From JANXQE01 sp035651635 (GTDB lineage Bacteria; Verrucomicrobiota; Verrucomicrobiia; Limisphaerales; UBA8199), in the NCBI GenBank assembly GCA_035651635.1, contig DASRFK010000226.1, positions 1 through 64,000 on the forward strand: a stretch of 64,000 bases of DNA. The letters run 5' to 3'. The notes under the pieces are model-generated. The model saw only the letters and a list, made by a program, of their open reading frames with translations, was not told the DNA's origin and searched no databases. Below are positions 46,174 to 57,100 of this stretch, in pieces. Each line of letters starts with the position of its first letter. The stretch's first letter is position 1. The translations under genes and the position numbers were made by a program.

Positions 46174-46958
46174 ATGCATTCCAACGGAATCAGTTCCAAG
46201 TTATGCCTGGCCATACCAGGAGTGAATTCGGCGAAAGCCTCCAACTCGGCCTCACGCAGCGCCAGATCGAATGGGTGCGTCCACGAACCAGTACGCGAGC
46301 GGATCCAGTCGGTGAATTCTCCCGCCTCGCCCGCAAAGAGGTTTTCCAGTCGCGCGGCGGCATCCTCGAGGCTGGCCGCCGAGTCGCCTCGCGGGATGTC
46401 CCACTTTTCACGGCGCCGCGGCCGAGCCCATCCTTCGGGCAGGGCATTCGCTCCGCCCTCAGGATGGAGTGCGAACCATAAGAGCCGCGCCAGCTCAGCG
46501 CAAAAATGTGGCGCGCCCGCGCTTAACGAACCGGAGGTTTGCCAACCAGGCCAGATGATTTGTGCCACACCCAGCTCCAGCCGCTCGCTCCACGTCCGCC
46601 AGAGAATGAAACGCGGAGCGCCCGGCCAGGTTCCAGCGCGATTAAAGCGGGGACGCAGGCTGCGCAGCAGCATTGCCTCGCGCGCGAGAGCGGCGGTCTC
46701 GTGGTCGCACGGCTGAACTTCGATCCGCTCCACCGCCCGCAGCAGCTTCAGGTGACGCTGCGGCATTCGGTCTGGATTCGCCACGCGATAGCTCGCGAGC
46801 CGTTTCCGCAGGTTCTTTGCTTTGCCGACGTACAAAACCGTGTCGGTTCGATCGCGCATCAGGTAAACACCGGGCGATTGTGGTGCCTGCTGGAAGAACT
46901 CCACTCCCAGCCGCTCGACCAAGGGGCGCGGGTCGGGAAATAAGAGCATCTGCGTCAT
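46170..46958 (-). CDS. GIY-YIG nuclease-domain protein
   Basis: 262 residues. A UvrC-like GIY-YIG domain at ~28-105: GVYLMRDRTDTVLYVGKAKN with the YVGK and the downstream RKRLASY arginine; an active-site-like Glu lies in ALAREAMLLRSLRPRFN. The remaining ~150 residues are unrecognised and Trp-rich. Unlike UvrC there is no UVR or RNase H-like half. Probably cuts DNA. First gene of an operon whose other members are exported, an odd pairing held together by a 4-nt overlap. Confidence 0.83.
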   Translation of the reverse strand: MTQMLLFPDPRPLVERLGVEFFQQAPQSPGVYLMRDRTDTVLYVGKAKNLRKRLASYRVANPDRMPQRHLKLLRAVERIEVQPCDHETAALAREAMLLRSLRPRFNRAGTWPGAPRFILWRTWSERLELGVAQIIWPGWQTSGSLSAGAPHFCAELARLLWFALHPEGGANALPEGWARPRRREKWDIPRGDSAASLEDAAARLENLFAGEAGEFTDWIRSRTGSWTHPFDLALREAELEAFAEFTPGMARHNLELIPLECI

Positions 46959-47088
46959 GGCTTTACAATTGCCCAGAGATTACGCCAAACCAGTCCGATG
47001 TTAAACTCGAATTGGAGGGAAATTTTCATCGATGACTCGATCCGCAAAACACTTGCGGCAAAAAGCCTGAACTCGCAATATCGGCGCC

Positions 47089-47901
47089 ATGAACAACCAT
47101 GGCGAACCCACGCGGCAACCAACCCAGAACCCAATCTCGCGCCGGCAGGCATTGGCCCTCAGCGGCAGCGTTATCGCCGGCTTGGCAGTTACTCCTGCCC
47201 TCATGGCCCAGGCGGGCAAACGCACCGTTGTGGTTTGGTCCGAAGGCACCGCCAATGTCGATCCTAAATCAAAGGTAGTTTATCCGGATGACATCAACAC
47301 CGCTATTGCCGAGGGCTTGGAACCGTTGAAGGCTCAGGGCTGGGACATCGTTAAGGCCAGTCTCAACGATCCCGAGCAAGGGATCAGCGACGATTTGCTC
47401 AACCGGACTGACGTTCTCATTTGGTGGGGCCACAAGAAACACGGCGACGTGAAGGACGAGCTCGTCAACAAAATCGATGCCCGGGTTCGAGACGGCAAGA
47501 TGGGGTTCATCGGAACCCACTCCTGCCATTTTGCCAAACCTTTCAAGAAACTGATGGGCACGGCCTGCAGCTGGCGCGAATACGTCGACGACGGGACCAC
47601 CGCGGAAGTCATCGTCAAAGAACCCGGCCACCCCATTTGCAAAGGGGTGAAGAATTTTCACTTGAAGATCGAGCGTTACGGCGAGCCTTTTGCCGTGCCT
47701 GCACCCGAAGCCGTCCCCTTGGACGGTCTCTATACCAAGCCCGATGGCACGACTCAACCGGGCCGCATGGGTTTGTGCTGGACTGTCGGCAAAGGCAGGG
47801 TCTTCTACTTCACTCCCGGCCACGAAACTTACAACGACTATTACAAGCCCCAGGTCCGGACGATTTTCAACAACGCCGTCCCCTGGGCTGCGCCCAATTG
47901 A
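47089..47901 (+). CDS. TAT-exported ThuA-domain protein
   Basis: 270 residues. N-terminal twin-arginine-like signal SRRQALALSGSVIAGLAV. The ThuA core has TVVVWSEGTANVD, DVLIWWGHKKHGDV, GFIGTHSCHFAKPFKK and the C-terminal GRVFYFTPGHETYNDYY. The family is associated with sugar metabolism but its reaction is not settled. A second, differently exported ThuA protein lies at 17256. It is divergent from the GIY-YIG gene across 130 nt. Confidence 0.87.
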   Translation: MNNHGEPTRQPTQNPISRRQALALSGSVIAGLAVTPALMAQAGKRTVVVWSEGTANVDPKSKVVYPDDINTAIAEGLEPLKAQGWDIVKASLNDPEQGISDDLLNRTDVLIWWGHKKHGDVKDELVNKIDARVRDGKMGFIGTHSCHFAKPFKKLMGTACSWREYVDDGTTAEVIVKEPGHPICKGVKNFHLKIERYGEPFAVPAPEAVPLDGLYTKPDGTTQPGRMGLCWTVGKGRVFYFTPGHETYNDYYKPQVRTIFNNAVPWAAPN

Positions 47902-47916
47902 CCTTTTTTCTCAGCT

Positions 47917-48210
47917 TCAATCCACCCTCACGCACGATTCCATCTCGCGATATGTAAAGGCGACTTGGTCCACCATCAGTCCCAGGTGCCGCTCCTGGCC
48001 TTCCTCCACGAAGAGCACCTCTTCCTGTAACCGGAGTCTGCCTCGCAACCGAATCTGACCAGTCAACCAGACCTCTACCAGGTGTCCCAGCGGCAGGTTC
48101 ATGCGTCGGGCCAATTCCGTAGCCGCGATTTTCCGACTCTCCAGCCAGCTGGCATATCCGGCTTCGGACCCGGCTTTGCGGAACTGAAAGTGTGTCTGAC
48201 GTTCGCTCAT
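47917..48210 (-). CDS. Small hypothetical protein, 97 aa
   Basis: Starts at ATG 48210; the frame to 48411 runs into repeat DNA and is not used. No family recognised. The middle (ARRMNLPLGHLVEVWLTG) could form a helix-turn-helix-like stretch, and the C-terminus is beta-rich (LRGRLRLQEEVLFVEEG). No signal peptide. Convergent with the ThuA gene, 15 nt apart. Confidence 0.5.
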   Translation of the reverse strand: MSERQTHFQFRKAGSEAGYASWLESRKIAATELARRMNLPLGHLVEVWLTGQIRLRGRLRLQEEVLFVEEGQERHLGLMVDQVAFTYREMESCVRVD

Positions 48211-48320
48211 TTGGAATTTCGGGATCGATCGTGCGAATGATTCGCCCCGCAGTAAAGAATTTTGCAATCGGTAATTGACCGGCGCGCGGGCATTCTGTCC
48301 CCAGACGTCGTGAGCGTCCG

Positions 48321-48366
48321 TGCAGCCGCGAAGCGTCTTGGACTGCGGTGGCCCTCCACCGCTCTT
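48321..48366. repeat. Family B repeat, single arm (copy B3)
   Basis: GCAGCCGCGAAGCGTCTTGG followed by ACTGCGGTGGCCCTCCACCGC matches the left arm of copy B1. No clear second arm is nearby. It lies in the 48211-48561 gap, which has no gene. Confidence 0.6.
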
Positions 48367-48499
48367 AAACGCAATGATGAAATCGATGTGGAGGAGCGAA
48401 AAATCTCCCATATCCTAAGTGGCATTGGGCATTCCAGCCCGCAGTAACCACTGCAGACGCCAGACCACTCCCTTCGCCACATTCGGTTGGCGGATCTCT

Positions 48500-48516
48500 G
48501 CGGATTAAAAATCCGC
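48500..48516. repeat. Small hairpin of family D, upstream of the VIT-vWA gene
   Basis: GCGGATT/AATCCGC with loop AAA, preceded by ATCTCT. A sister (CGGACT/AGTCCG, loop AAA, also after ATCTCTG) lies at 58326-58340. Both precede plus-strand genes for exported proteins. Confidence 0.65.
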
Positions 48517-48561
48517 GCTCCGGCGCGGGAGCATTCTTCTCCGACTCCCGTCTAACCAAGC

Positions 48562-50928
48562 ATGAAACGGAGTCTGGCATTGTTGGCGCTGTTCGCCTTG
48601 TTCGGAACAGCTACGGTCGCTTTTGGCGCAGGCATGATCCTGGTCGAGGACGGTTCCTGGTGGCCCGGCCCTACACCGCCGCGATGGCCGGGGCCGCGCC
48701 ACCCAGTGCCGCGGCCCTATCATTTCGCGCCAATGGAGGTCGAATCGGTCGCTGTTCGGACGCACATTTCCGATCAACTCGCCGTCACATCCATCGACCA
48801 GGAATTCTACAACCCTAATCCGGTGCGCCTGGAGGGCATGTTTGTCTTTCCCGTTCCTCAGGGCGCGCACCTGGACAAGTTCGCCATGGAAATCGACGGG
48901 AAAAAAGTCGAAGCCGAATTGGTTTCGGCCGACAAAGCGCGCGGCATTTACGAGGACATCGTTCGCAAACTGCGCGATCCGGCCTTGCTCGAATACGCCG
49001 GCATGGACATGTTCAAGGTCCGCATCTTTCCCATTGAACCAAACAGCCGGAAACGGATTTCGCTTTCCTATACCCAGCTCCTTGCCTCCGACAACGGCCT
49101 GGTAGCTTACACCCTCCCTTTGAGCACAGAGAAATTCTCCTGCCAACCGGTCAAAAATATCACCGTTAAGGTGGACCTCCAGACCAAGCGCCCGCTGAAG
49201 TCCATTTATTCGCCCAGCCACACTGTGGAGGTGAAGCGCGAGGGCCCGAATCGCGCCACCGCCGCTTATGAAACGTCCAATTCGCAAAACGAAACGGACT
49301 TTGCCTTGTACTTCGCCGCGGAAAAGGACGAACTCGGCGTAAATCTCCTGACCTACCGCACCGCCGGCGAGGATGGCTATTTCCTTTTGCTGGCCTCACC
49401 TGGACTGGATCTGAAGGACGGGCAGGTCGTTGCGAAGGATGTTGTTTTCGTGCTCGATACCTCCGGTTCCATGGCCGGCAAAAAACTCGACCAGGCCAAA
49501 AAGGCGCTGCAATTCTGCGTCGAGAATCTGAATGACGGAGACCATTTTGAGTTGATTCGTTTCTCCACGGAAGTCGAGCCGCTTTTCAGCAAACTCGTTG
49601 AAGCGAACAAACAGAATCGCCAGCGCGCCGAGGAATTTGTGGATCGCCTTAAACCGATGGGTGCCACCGCCATTGACGATGCATTAAGAACTGCGCTGGC
49701 CTTGCAGCCAGGCCGCACTCGCCACGACGAGGGTCGGGAGCGTTCGGCGGATGCCATGAGCAATTCCAAATCGGCTCGACCTTTCGTTATCATCTTTCTC
49801 ACCGATGGCCGCCCGACGATCGGGCTCACCGATGAAGACCAAATCGTGACGAATGTGAAGCATGAGAACGATGGCCGCACGCGCGTCTTCTGTTTTGGCA
49901 TCGGCACCGACGTGAACACCCATCTGCTGGATAAAATCACCGAATCGACGCGCGGCTTCAGCCAATACGTCCTGCCGGAAGAAGACCTGGAAGTGAAGGT
50001 TTCCAGTTTTTTTTCGAAAATCAAGGAACCCGTAATGACAAATCCGACGCTGAAGTTCAGCGGCGAGATTCGAGCCGGCAAGTTGTATCCCTCAACTCTG
50101 CCCGATCTTTTCAAAGGGGAACAATTAGTGCTGGTGGGTCGATATTCCGGCCAAGGCGATTCGGCAGCCGTTCTCGAAGGAAGCGTCAACGGCGGTCTCA
50201 AGAGATTCGCTTATGATCTGAATTTTCCCGCTGAGTCCGGCGCCAACGATTTTATACCGCGGCTTTGGGCCACCCGCCGCGTAGGTTATTTGCTCGACGA
50301 GATTCGGCTGCATGGCGAGAACTCGGAACTGCGCGACGAGGTTTCCGAGCTGGCCCGCAAGTATGGCATTGTCACCCCGTATACGGCTTACCTGATTGTG
50401 GAGGATGAAAGACGTCGCGATGTGCCGGTGCGGCTGCGTTCGATGCCTGAGTTGGAACGGGATCAAAGCGCCAGTCACGAAGTCGAACAAAGCTGGCACC
50501 AATTCACGACCGAGCGCGGCGGCGATGCCGGAGTGGCTGGCGCTTTGTCCGGCCTCGCGCTCAAATCGGCGGATGCCGCCGCCCCGGCCAGACTCGGCGC
50601 CGAGGCTCAATTCGGTCGCAGGTATGGACTGGCCTCCAGTTCCGCCTCTGCCCCGCCCGCCGGGAACATCGATTCGATTCAGAACCGCGTCGCGCAATAC
50701 TCACAACAAACCCAATTTGTCGGTGGCAAAAACTTTTTCCAAAACGGCTCTCAATGGGTAGATACCGCGGTCCAGAAAATGTCGAACCCGACAACGGTGA
50801 GGATAAAGTTCGGTTCTACCGAGTATTTCGATTTAATTGCCAAACATCCTCAAACTGCGACGTGGCTGGCCCTGGGCCAAAACGTGCAATTCGTGTGGAG
50901 TGGTGTCCTATATGAGATCTATGAATAA
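48562..50928 (+). CDS. Secreted VIT and von Willebrand A domain protein
   Basis: 788 residues. Signal peptide 1-22, then a Pro/Trp-rich linker. The VIT domain (~55-185) is clear from DQLAVTSIDQEFYNPNPVRLEGMFVFP and RIFPIEPNSRKRISLSYTQ. The vWA domain (~295-470) has the metal-dependent adhesion site D299-T-S-G-S303, then T in MGATAIDDAL and D in IIFLTDGRPTIG. The order matches inter-alpha-trypsin inhibitor heavy chains. The C-terminus is low-complexity, then a beta-rich end. Likely a metal-dependent binding protein of the envelope. An alpha-2-macroglobulin gene follows 266 nt later, across a repeat. Confidence 0.9.
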   Translation: MKRSLALLALFALFGTATVAFGAGMILVEDGSWWPGPTPPRWPGPRHPVPRPYHFAPMEVESVAVRTHISDQLAVTSIDQEFYNPNPVRLEGMFVFPVPQGAHLDKFAMEIDGKKVEAELVSADKARGIYEDIVRKLRDPALLEYAGMDMFKVRIFPIEPNSRKRISLSYTQLLASDNGLVAYTLPLSTEKFSCQPVKNITVKVDLQTKRPLKSIYSPSHTVEVKREGPNRATAAYETSNSQNETDFALYFAAEKDELGVNLLTYRTAGEDGYFLLLASPGLDLKDGQVVAKDVVFVLDTSGSMAGKKLDQAKKALQFCVENLNDGDHFELIRFSTEVEPLFSKLVEANKQNRQRAEEFVDRLKPMGATAIDDALRTALALQPGRTRHDEGRERSADAMSNSKSARPFVIIFLTDGRPTIGLTDEDQIVTNVKHENDGRTRVFCFGIGTDVNTHLLDKITESTRGFSQYVLPEEDLEVKVSSFFSKIKEPVMTNPTLKFSGEIRAGKLYPSTLPDLFKGEQLVLVGRYSGQGDSAAVLEGSVNGGLKRFAYDLNFPAESGANDFIPRLWATRRVGYLLDEIRLHGENSELRDEVSELARKYGIVTPYTAYLIVEDERRRDVPVRLRSMPELERDQSASHEVEQSWHQFTTERGGDAGVAGALSGLALKSADAAAPARLGAEAQFGRRYGLASSSASAPPAGNIDSIQNRVAQYSQQTQFVGGKNFFQNGSQWVDTAVQKMSNPTTVRIKFGSTEYFDLIAKHPQTATWLALGQNVQFVWSGVLYEIYE

Positions 50929-51029
50929 GATTGCAGAGTTTACCGCGGATTAAGCGGATATCGCCGATACGAAAAGAACCTTGCAGGCAGCCGCCCATAA
51001 TCCCGCTGGGTGCGAGGTTCCGTGCGCTA

Positions 51030-51152
51030 AGAGCGTGTTTTAAAACCTCGGCTTGGGCGTGGGCACCTGGGTTTGGAGTCCCGCCTTCAGGCGGTTTTGG
51101 CGCCGGGCCGCCTAAAGGCGGGACTCCAAACCAAATTTTTAAAACACGCTCT
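51030..51152. repeat. MITE-like palindrome, copy A4 (best copy)
   Basis: Perfect 16-bp terminal inverted repeats AGAGCGTGTTTTAAAA (51030-51045) and TTTTAAAACACGCTCT (51137-51152). The flanks read TAA on both sides of GAGCG...CGCTC, which could be a 3-bp target duplication. The core is GGAGTCCCGCC/GGCGGGACTCC. A frame through it (GVPPSGGFGAGPPKGGTPN) continues into the alpha-2-macroglobulin gene but is not its start. Confidence 0.92.
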
Positions 51153-51194
51153 AAGGATTTCGAGTATAAAGACGCTGTCGGTGCTGGGGACCTT

Positions 51195-54100
51195 ATGAAA
51201 CAACTATTACTCGGTGTGTTGGTCGGGCTGCTGGGCTGTTCTGTTAACGCGGGGCCGCGCGATGCGCAGTGGAAACGGGTGGACGACGCGGTCAGGCAAG
51301 GCTTGCCGAGAACGGCTATAACCAACCTGGAACCGATCATCGCCGCCGCGCTGAACGAGAAGGCTTACGCCGAAGCCGTTAAGGCCATAGGCAAAAAAAT
51401 CGCGCTGGAGGGAAATATCCAGGGGAATAAGCCTGAGGAAAAAATCACGAGGTTGGAGGCCGAGATTGCCAAAGCGCCCAAAGAAATGGTTTCGGTGCTC
51501 GATACGTTGTTGGCGCATTGGTATTGGGAGTACTTTCAGCAGAACCGCTGGCGCTTCATGCAGCGAACCACCACGGCGCAAGCACCGGGCAAAGATTTCA
51601 CCACTTGGGATCTGCCTCGTTTGTTCGCCGAAATTGACAAGCACTTCCAAAACGCACTCCAGGCCGACGCGATTCTTAAGGCAACGCCCGTCACTGCCTG
51701 GGATGACCTTTTACTAAAAGGCACTATGCCCGATTCGTACCGGCCGACCCTTTACGACTTCATCGCCCACGAAGCACTCCAGTTTTATACCTCAGGAGAG
51801 CAAGCGGCGGCCAAACCTCAAGACGCCTTCGAGCTGGCCGCCAGCAGCCCTATCCTGGAGCCTGTCGCAAAATTTCTCGATTGGACTCCGAGTACTGCCA
51901 CGCAGGAATTCTCGCCAGTGCTGCGGGCGATTCACTTATATCAGGCCGTCCTTCGTTTTCATAAAAACGATCCGGCACCACAATTAGCTTTCGCCAGCGT
52001 GGATCTGGAACGCTTGAGCTGGGGTTGGAATGCCTCCTTCGGGGATGGCAAGAACCAGCGGTATAAGGCCGCCCTGGTGGAATTCATCAAGACGTACGGC
52101 GACTTTGAAATTAGCGCGCTGGCCCTGCACTCGGAAGCTCGGGTTTTCCAGCAGGAGCAAGATCTTGTCACCGCGCATCAACTCGCAGCTCGGGGTGCCC
52201 AACTCTTCCCCCAATCCCCCGGTGGCAAGCTCTGTCGCAATCTGGTTGGCGAAATTGAATCCAAATCGGCGGCGATCTCCACCGAACGGGTTTGGACCTG
52301 TTTCGATGGCAGCGGTGCTGGGTTGCAGGAGGTCGCAAACGACAAATCCGCAAACAGCCCCGTGGTTTGTCAGACCATCAGCGTCACCTACCGGAACGTG
52401 GAAGCGGTCTATTTCCGCGCGATCCGTTATGACTGGGAGGTGTTCTTGCAAAAACGCCACAACCGGCCCGAGAATCTCAGCGAGGCCGAGCGTCGGCAGA
52501 TCATCGCCCAGGCGCCGGCCCTTGAATGGTCGGAGCAACTGCCGCCCACCCCGGATTATAAAGAAAAAAGCGCCGCACTTCCTGCGCCTGACAAGCTCAA
52601 GCCGGGTTTCTATTTCATCGTCGCGAGTCACGAGCCAAAGTTTGGTGAGAAGCAAAATATTGTATCGATGGTCCCCGTCTGGGTCACTGACCTGGCGCTG
52701 GTGAGCCGCACGCGCAATGGCCAGTTCGAAGGCTTCGTACTGGCGGCTAATTCCGGTGAACCAATCGAAGGGGCGGAAATCTCCGTCTGGCATCTGGATC
52801 AAAACGGCAATCGCATCGCCGATCCTACCCTCCGCAGCGATTCGAATGGCGCCTTTGCTTTCAAACCCGATCCGAATCGAAGCTATCTTTTGCGCGCTCG
52901 CTACCAGGATCGAGAGCTCGCCTCGCCCAACGATCTTTGGAGCTACAATAACCAAGCCGATGCCGAGTATCGACCGCAGCCGCAAACCGTATTCTTTACC
53001 GATCGCGCCATTTATCGCCCCGGCCAAACGATCCAGTTCAAAGGGATTTGCCTATGGGTGGACCAGGCCAAGGACGATTACCAGGTGCTCAAGGGCGAAA
53101 ACCTTGCGGTCGTGTTCCGCGACCAGAACGGAAAGGAGATCGCCCGCCAATCCGTGCGAGCTAACGATTATGGCTCTTTCACCGGAAGCTTCACCGCCCC
53201 GCGCGATCGGGTCATGGGCCAAATGAGCTTGCAGGTGGACGGCCGTGCCCAGGGGATGACCTGGGTGCGAGTCGAGGAATACAAGCGTCCGAAGTTCCAG
53301 GTCACGCTCGAAGCGCCAAAGACGGCGGCCAGGCTGAACGAAAAAGTAAGTCTCACCGGCCACGCCATGACCTACGCGGGCGCCGCGGTCGATGGCTCCC
53401 CGGTTCGTTACCGGGTGGTTCGGCAGGCGCAAATGCCCTGGTGGTGGGGATGGTATGGCCGGCCATGGCAAGGCTCCGATAGTGAGGAGATCGCCCATGG
53501 CACTATTACCACCGAAACAGACGGTTCCTTTAAGGTTGAGTTTGCAGCCAAGCCGGACCCGAAAATTCCCGAGACCGACGAACCCACATTCGCTTTCGAG
53601 GTTACGGCGGATGTGACGGATAGCGCCGGCGAAACTCGGTCGGCGGCGCACAGCATCCGAGTAGGCTACACCGCCCTGGAGGCAACCCTGGGGGTTTCAG
53701 ACTGGCAAACGGTCCGGGAGCCGGTGGCTCTGACCGTCACTACACGCACTTTAGACGGTGAACCGCAGGTGGCCGAAGGCCGCGTGCTCATTTACGACCT
53801 GCAGGCACCGGCAAATACACAGCCTGCTCCCTTGGACAACGGATGGGGCCCGCGCTATTTACGTCGGAGCAGGCTCGGAGCCAGTTTTCAAGTCAGCACC
53901 AACGAAGATCTCTCAAACCCAAACAACTGGCCCCTGGGCAAAGTCGTGGCTGAAAGCGGATTTACCACTGACACCAACGGCGTTGCCAACTTGTCCTTTA
54001 AATTGGGCGCGGGTGCTTATCGGGCCATGCTCGAAACGCAGGATCGCTTTGGGAAAAAAGTCACTGGCAAGTTACCCATCCAGGTTCTCGACCCGGATGC

Positions 54101-57100
54101 CACGCACCTGGCCATTAAAATCCCGAACCTGCTCGCGGCGGCTTCGTGGCAGGCCCAGCCCGGCGATGAATTCAGCGCCCTGTGGGGTACCGGCTATGAT
54201 TCCGGCCGGGCTTTCGTCGAAATTGAGCATCGGCATCAATTCCTCCAGCGGTTTTGGACACAGCCCGGCCGGACCCAACAACAGATCAAACTGGCGGTTG
54301 CCGAAGGCATGCGGGGCGGCTTCACCATCCACATCACCCAGGTCCGGGAGAACCGCGCGTATTTGGAATCCCGAAAGGTGGAGGTGCCCTGGTTGAACAA
54401 GGAATTGGATGTTAAGTGGGAGCATTTTACGTCAAAGCTTCAGCCCAACCAAAAAGAAACCTGGACGGCTGTCATTACGAAGCGCAATGCGGCCGGTGTG
54501 ACCAACGGGATTGACGCGGAACAGAAAGCGGCCGAGATGGTGGCAACCCTCTATGACGAATCGCTCGACGCTTTCGCGCCCCTGAATTGGCAACAGCGCC
54601 TTGGCATTTTTCGCGAGGACTATTCAACGCTCCAGCCGCAGTTTGCCAATCAAACGGCGCCCTTTCAGCAGGCCTTTGGCAGCAGGCCCAATCCTTATGT
54701 AGCAGCGGAGATCCGTTACCGCACATTTCCGCCCGATCTGACGGCGACGCAGTGGGGATATGCTTACTTCGCAGACGGGTCCGCGTCCTTTGGTCTCGGG
54801 GGAGGAAGACGGCTGTCAAAAGTCGAAATGCTGGGGCGAAACGGTATTGAGTCTCGCGGCCTTGCAGCGGCGCAGATGGTCAACGCCCCGATGACCCTGT
54901 CGGAAGCCGACTCGCTCGTGGTTTCAAAGGAAGCGGTGGCGCTTAAAAGGAAACAACCGGCGGGAAATGTTGCTGAGCCCAACACCCCCTCCGACGCGAC
55001 AAAACCGAACCTTGGCCAGGTCACCGCCCGAAAAAACCTGAACGAAACTGCTTTCTTCTATCCGCAACTGACAGCTGACAGCAATGGTGTGGTGCGAATG
55101 ACATTCACCATGCCCGAAGCACTCACGAAGTGGCATTTCATGGGTTTTGCTCATGACACTGCCGTCCGGAGCGGCTTCCTGCAGGATCACGCCGTCACCT
55201 CCAAGGATTTGATGGTTCAGCCGAACCCACCGCGGTTCCTGCGCGAAGGCGATACCATCGAGTTCACGGTTAAGGTCTCCAACCAGTCGGATAAGGTCCA
55301 AACGGGAACCCTTCGGCTCAACTTCACGGATGCGCTGTCCGGAACATCGGATGATCAACTGCTCGGAGTGCACACCGTGAGCCAGGGCTCGCCAAGCCAT
55401 AGCGCTTCAGCATCAGCTTCAACGGACCAGGAATTCAGCATTCCCGCCAAGCAATCGCGCGGGTTCTCCTGGCGCATCACAATTCCTGACGGTTGTGGAT
55501 TTCTTAACTACAAAACAGTCGGAGCGGCCCCGAATGTGTCCGACGGTGAAGAAGGAGCCATTCCGGTGTTGTCTCGCCGAATCCTGGTGACCGAGTCGCT
55601 GCCGCTGCCCATCCGGGGGCCGGGGACAAAGAAGTTTGAGTTCGCGAGGTTGCTCAAGTCCGGCTCGTCGAAGTCACTTCAGAACCAGAGTCTAACCGTA
55701 CAGATGGTTTCGAACCCGGCGTGGTATGCCGTTCTGGCATTGCCTTATCTCATGGAATACCCGCACGAATGCTCCGAACAGACGTTCAATCGGCTTTACG
55801 CGAATGCACTGGCGCGGACCGTTGCAGCCAGCGACCCGAAGATTCACCGCGTGTTCGAGGAATGGCGCAACACGCCCGCTCTGGATAGTCCTCTCGAGAA
55901 GAACCAGGATCTCAAAAGCGTGGCCCTGGAGGAAACGCCCTGGCTGCGACAGGCCGAGTCTGAAAGCCAGGCGCGTCGAAACGTCGGCATTCTGTTCGAC
56001 GACAACCGGCTTAACTATGAAGTCGAACATACTCTCGAGAAGCTTTCGCAAATGCAGCTCGCCGACGGCTCCTGGCCCTGGTTCCCCGGTGGATATGGCA
56101 ACGATTATATCACGCTTTACATCACCACCGGTTTCGGCCGCCTCCGCCATCTTGGAGCCGATGTCAATATCGCACCGGCTCTGCGCTCACTTACCCGGCT
56201 CGATGCCTGGATGACTGAGGAATTCGACCGCATCCAGAGTCATCCGGAGCCCGACAAATATGTTCCCAGTCCAACCGACGCGCTGTATCTGTATGGCCGA
56301 AGCTTTTTCCTTAAAGATCAAGCGATCGCTGCCGAACACCGGAAAGCGGTTGATTTCTTCCTGAACCAATCGCGCAAGTTCTGGCTTCGAACGGATTGCC
56401 GCCAGACGCAAGGCCAACTCGCCATCGCTCTCTCCCGGTTCAGCGCGTTCACGGGTTCGAAAGACGCTATTCCAGTCGCCATCATGAACTCGATTAAAGA
56501 ACGCAGCGTTTCCAACGAAGAGATGGGCATGTTCTGGCGGGATACGGAACTGAGTTGGTGGTGGTATCGAGCCCCAATCGAAACCCAGGCGCTGATGATC
56601 GAGGCTTTTGACGAAGTCATGCACGACCAAACCGCCGTCGAGGACTGCAAAGTCTGGCTCCTAAAACAGAAGCAAACGCAGGATTGGAAGACAACCAAAG
56701 CAACTGCGGATGCCGTGTATGCTTTGCTTCTGCGAGGCAAAGACCTGCTGGCCAGCGAGGCGCTCGTCCAAATCAAGGTAGGTGGAATGGATGTGACGCC
56801 GGTGACCGGCGAAACCCGAAATCCGAAGGCCGAATTCCGAAAGACCGAAGGCGCGAAATCCGAATTGGGAAATAGGCCGGAAGCAGGGACAGGTTTTTAT
56901 GAAGTGCGCTTTGCGCCTGCGGACATTAAGCCAAAGCTGGGCGAAATCATTGTCCACAAGGCAGACCAGGGTGTGGCCTGGGGGAGCATGCATTGGCAAT
57001 ACCTCGAGGACATGAGCAAAGTCACTCCCTACCAGGGCACGCCGCTTAAGCTGACCAAGACTCTGTTTACTAAAACCGCAACCAATCGCGGCCAGGTCCC

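Noticed and set aside
50931..51194. Longer start for the alpha-2-macroglobulin
   Set aside because: It is translated from repeat A4; the lipobox signal begins at 51195.
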